DNA of 64,000 nt from Paenibacillus pabuli NBRC 13638. GTDB lineage: Bacteria; Bacillota; Bacilli; Paenibacillales; Paenibacillaceae. A program made the position numbers and the translations under genes. Positions 62,027 to 64,000 of this stretch are shown here, one piece after another. The DNA lies in contig NZ_BCNM01000014.1 in NCBI RefSeq assembly GCF_001514495.1, positions 62,001-126,000 of the forward strand. The letters run 5' to 3'. The notes beneath the pieces were generated by a model. It was not told where the DNA came from. It searched no databases and was given only the letters and a program-made list of their open reading frames with translations. Each line of letters begins with the position of its first letter. Positions within the stretch are counted from its first letter, which is position 1.

Positions 62027-62054
62027 AGTTTACATAATATTTTTTGCGTAAAAT
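62027..62054. other. dif-like recombination site next to xerS
   Basis: Arm AGTTTACATAA (62027-62037), spacer TATTTT and arm TTGCGTAAAAT (62044-62054) form an imperfect inverted repeat, eight of eleven arm positions matching. On the opposite strand one arm reads TTATGTAAACT, identical to an arm of the Bacillus subtilis dif site as I remember it. It overlaps the last bases of mobB. The arrangement arm-six-arm is that of Xer target sites. Confidence 0.65.
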
Positions 62055-62602
62055 TAAACATGCCCCTCCACGTTACCCTCTAACGATACAAGCCACTTCG
62101 CGATCTGTTCAGTCTCATCAACAGAATGCCATACAAGTTCTTCTTCCGCTGCCTGCAATAACTTGTTTTTTTCAACCGGCAACCATGAGATAATGCCAAT
62201 TACCCCATGCAACGTCTCGCTCAAAGCAAAGTCTTTCTCTTCACGAACTAGAAGCAGCTTGGAAAAAGTCGCTTGTTTGTACCCTTCAATGAGAATCCAG
62301 TCATAGTCGTCCGATAGATAACTCAACATTTCATCCAATGCAGTCGGTTGCTGTTTCATGATTGCCGTACGATTATCCGACATTACAACAACAGCAGCAG
62401 CCCCTGCATGTGTAAAGCTATAAGAATCCGTTCCTGCATGATCCATCTCAAAATGGTCATGTCCATCATGTTTAATTACGGCTACGTTTCGTCCAATGGA
62501 TGTCAGATACCGGGTAAGCGCAGCCGTCAATGTGCTCTTGCCCGTGTTTTTGTATCCGACAATCTGAACAATGTATGGTGCTGTATTGCGTATCTTAGTC
62601 AT
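62054..62602 (-). CDS. mobB: Molybdopterin-guanine dinucleotide biosynthesis protein MobB
   Basis: The 182-residue GTP-binding protein has a P-loop YIVQIVGYKNTGKSTLTAAL and the IKHDGHDHFEMDHAGTDSY region typical of MobB, with WILIEGYKQATFSKLLLVR at the Walker B site. It supports addition of GMP to molybdopterin. Its stop lies within the dif-like site. It follows moeA with a seven-base gap, forming a molybdenum-cofactor unit. Confidence 0.95.
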   Translation of the reverse strand: MTKIRNTAPYIVQIVGYKNTGKSTLTAALTRYLTSIGRNVAVIKHDGHDHFEMDHAGTDSYSFTHAGAAAVVVMSDNRTAIMKQQPTALDEMLSYLSDDYDWILIEGYKQATFSKLLLVREEKDFALSETLHGVIGIISWLPVEKNKLLQAAEEELVWHSVDETEQIAKWLVSLEGNVEGHV

Positions 62603-62609
62603 GTATGAC

Positions 62610-63905
62610 CTACCTTACTTGTCCTGTGGGAAGTCTGAGAATGCGTACCTGTTCGCCCGCAGGAATACCTTTTTTCTCAGGTGGAACAACAATCAGACAA
62701 TCACTATCCTTAATTGTAATCATGACACTGGATTCGTCTATACGGGAAGCAGCAGGTTTGGCATACACCATTCCATTGCGTATCTCGGTCCGTCCACGTA
62801 CATATCGGGTAAAATTGTTCACCTTCGTATATGCTTCATCCAAGATGGCCGTCCATTCTTCCAGATATGGATGTGTATCCGCCTGCATGGAGCGAATCGC
62901 TGGCCGAACAAACAATTCAAATCCGACAAAGCACGCCCCGGGATTGCCAGAAAGGGCAAAGAGTAACTTATTATGGATTACAGCAGCCGTTGTCACACTG
63001 CCAGGACGCATGGTTACCTTATTAAACAGCATCTCCATATTCCCTTCCCGAACCAGATCACCCATAATATCATAATCCCCAACCGATACTCCGCCTGTTG
63101 TAACCACCATATCATTATGTTCAACCGCTTCCGTCAGCTTCGCACGAGCAGTGTCAACGTCATCTGCAATCGAACCGTACATCACCGGCTCCCCGCCTGC
63201 TTCAACGACCAGAGAGCGCAGCATATAACTGTTGCTGTTTCGAATTCGCCCCGGTTGTAACGGTTCGTCCACTTCCAGCAATTCAGTACCCGTTGCAAAA
63301 ATGGCCACCTTAGGACGTCTATATACAGGCACTTGAGCAAAACCGAATGTTGCCAGCACAGACTGCTCGCCCGCCTGAATGATGGTCCCTGCTTCAAGCA
63401 GCACTTGGCCTTCTTGTACTTCCAATCCTATTGGCGTAATGTTGGTTCCCGGTTCAATACGTCGCTTCAGTGCAATCCATTGTTCGCCATGCTCTTCTTT
63501 GCTTTCCGTCATTTCCATCATGACAACCGCGTCTGCACCTTCCGGGACCTGAGCTCCTGTCATGATCCGGGCCGTTGTACCGGATGTGATCGTATAATCC
63601 GATGTATAGCCGCATGGAATTTCATCAATAATACGCAGCCATATTTGCTGATCAGTTGATGCTTCTACCGTATCCGAACTTAGAATAGCGAAGCCATCCA
63701 TTCCGGAACGGCGAAAGAACGGATAAGGGTGAGGGGCATGGATCGTCTCGGCAAGTGTTCGGCCATGTGCGTTTTCTAGCGTTACTTTTTCGATCAGACT
63801 TGAAGTGACATGAGCTGCTACTTTTGCTTGAGCATCCGCGACCTGAATAGCCTTACGGACAAATTTGGCAGTCGTCATATCAACCGAATGTGAGTTCTTT
63901 TTCAA
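62610..63905 (-). CDS. moeA: Molybdopterin molybdenumtransferase MoeA
   Basis: The 431-residue enzyme has MoeA features: HPYPFFRRSGMDGFAI near the start, MTGAQVPEGADAVVMMEMT in the second domain, and TTGGVSVGDYDIMGDLV with the GVSVGDYD motif in the catalytic domain. It inserts molybdate into molybdopterin-AMP. I chose the TTG at 63905 because GGGGAGG precedes it by 11 bases; an ATG at 63878 (MTTAKFV) is also possible and gives a more typical length. The frame also reaches an in-frame TTG at 63974. Upstream is the window edge. Confidence 0.93.
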   Translation of the reverse strand: MKKNSHSVDMTTAKFVRKAIQVADAQAKVAAHVTSSLIEKVTLENAHGRTLAETIHAPHPYPFFRRSGMDGFAILSSDTVEASTDQQIWLRIIDEIPCGYTSDYTITSGTTARIMTGAQVPEGADAVVMMEMTESKEEHGEQWIALKRRIEPGTNITPIGLEVQEGQVLLEAGTIIQAGEQSVLATFGFAQVPVYRRPKVAIFATGTELLEVDEPLQPGRIRNSNSYMLRSLVVEAGGEPVMYGSIADDVDTARAKLTEAVEHNDMVVTTGGVSVGDYDIMGDLVREGNMEMLFNKVTMRPGSVTTAAVIHNKLLFALSGNPGACFVGFELFVRPAIRSMQADTHPYLEEWTAILDEAYTKVNNFTRYVRGRTEIRNGMVYAKPAASRIDESSVMITIKDSDCLIVVPPEKKGIPAGEQVRILRLPTGQVR

Positions 63906-64000
63906 TGGTATATGATCCTCCCCAGGACATTTAATTGTTTCTGAAAGTGTAGCTCGAAAGCTAATTTGTGACAAGTACTACCCTTCTGTCCAACTCACAT

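Overview
The window looks like chromosomal DNA of a low-to-moderate GC, spore-forming Gram-positive bacterium, most likely a Paenibacillus. The reasons are the strong GGAGG-type ribosome binding sites, the mixture of YesM/YesN two-component systems with LplB/LplC-type sugar transporters, a T-box leader, CcpA-like cre sites, XerS, barnase/barstar and a possible mother-cell sporulation promoter. The genus is an inference from gene content. I found no rRNA, tRNA, CRISPR array, prophage or intact insertion sequence.

Layout. 1-6022: a carbohydrate ABC importer (two permeases and a lipoprotein that runs off the left edge), read leftward and divergent from its sensor kinase/AraC-type response regulator pair. 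6224-8252: an unknown protein and a GyrI-like protein, divergent from a WYL-type regulator. 8473-11228: PadR regulator, pentapeptide-repeat protein and a DrrAB-like ABC exporter. 11550-16580: an ECF sigma/anti-sigma pair, an RCC1-repeat protein overlapping a small P-loop kinase, a phosphotransferase, and a GNAT acetyltransferase behind a T-box leader. 17008-23440: a leftward cluster of GH38 mannosidase, ROK kinase, large mannose-6-phosphate isomerase and AraC regulator, whose chemistry fits the path mannoside to mannose to mannose-6-P to fructose-6-P. 23602-29004: a sugar dehydrogenase/isomerase pair, an AraC regulator and a TetR/MATE efflux pair.

29100-34797: maltose-type acetyltransferase, DUF2243 and CtaG membrane proteins, a MATE relic, and a TetR/MMPL exporter. 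34884-38370: barstar, a possibly lipid-anchored barnase, and a secreted multi-domain GH26 mannanase with a cre site. 38739-42285: a tiny basic protein and two short-chain dehydrogenases with TetR regulators and clear palindromic operators. 42459-45163: tandem paralogs behind a possible sigma-K/E promoter, an arsC relic, nitronate monooxygenase and an unknown protein. 45349-51024: a complete ribose locus, rbsR-K-D-A-C-B. 51360-58539: TetR/alpha-beta hydrolase, two LysE-type exporters bracketing an amino-acid permease, a manganese catalase and a YqcI/YcgG protein. 59040-63905: aldo/keto reductase, GNAT, XerS with a dif-like site beside it, MobB and MoeA.

The most interesting signals are not ordinary genes: a dif-like 28-bp site between xerS and mobB; two genes whose best start appears to be AUU; a T-box leader in front of an acetyltransferase; a frameshifted relic of arsC; and a ribosome-binding site that can be sequestered in a long hairpin before the second LysE gene. 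Much of the rest follows known families. No search or folding program was run, so all family assignments rest on motif recognition.
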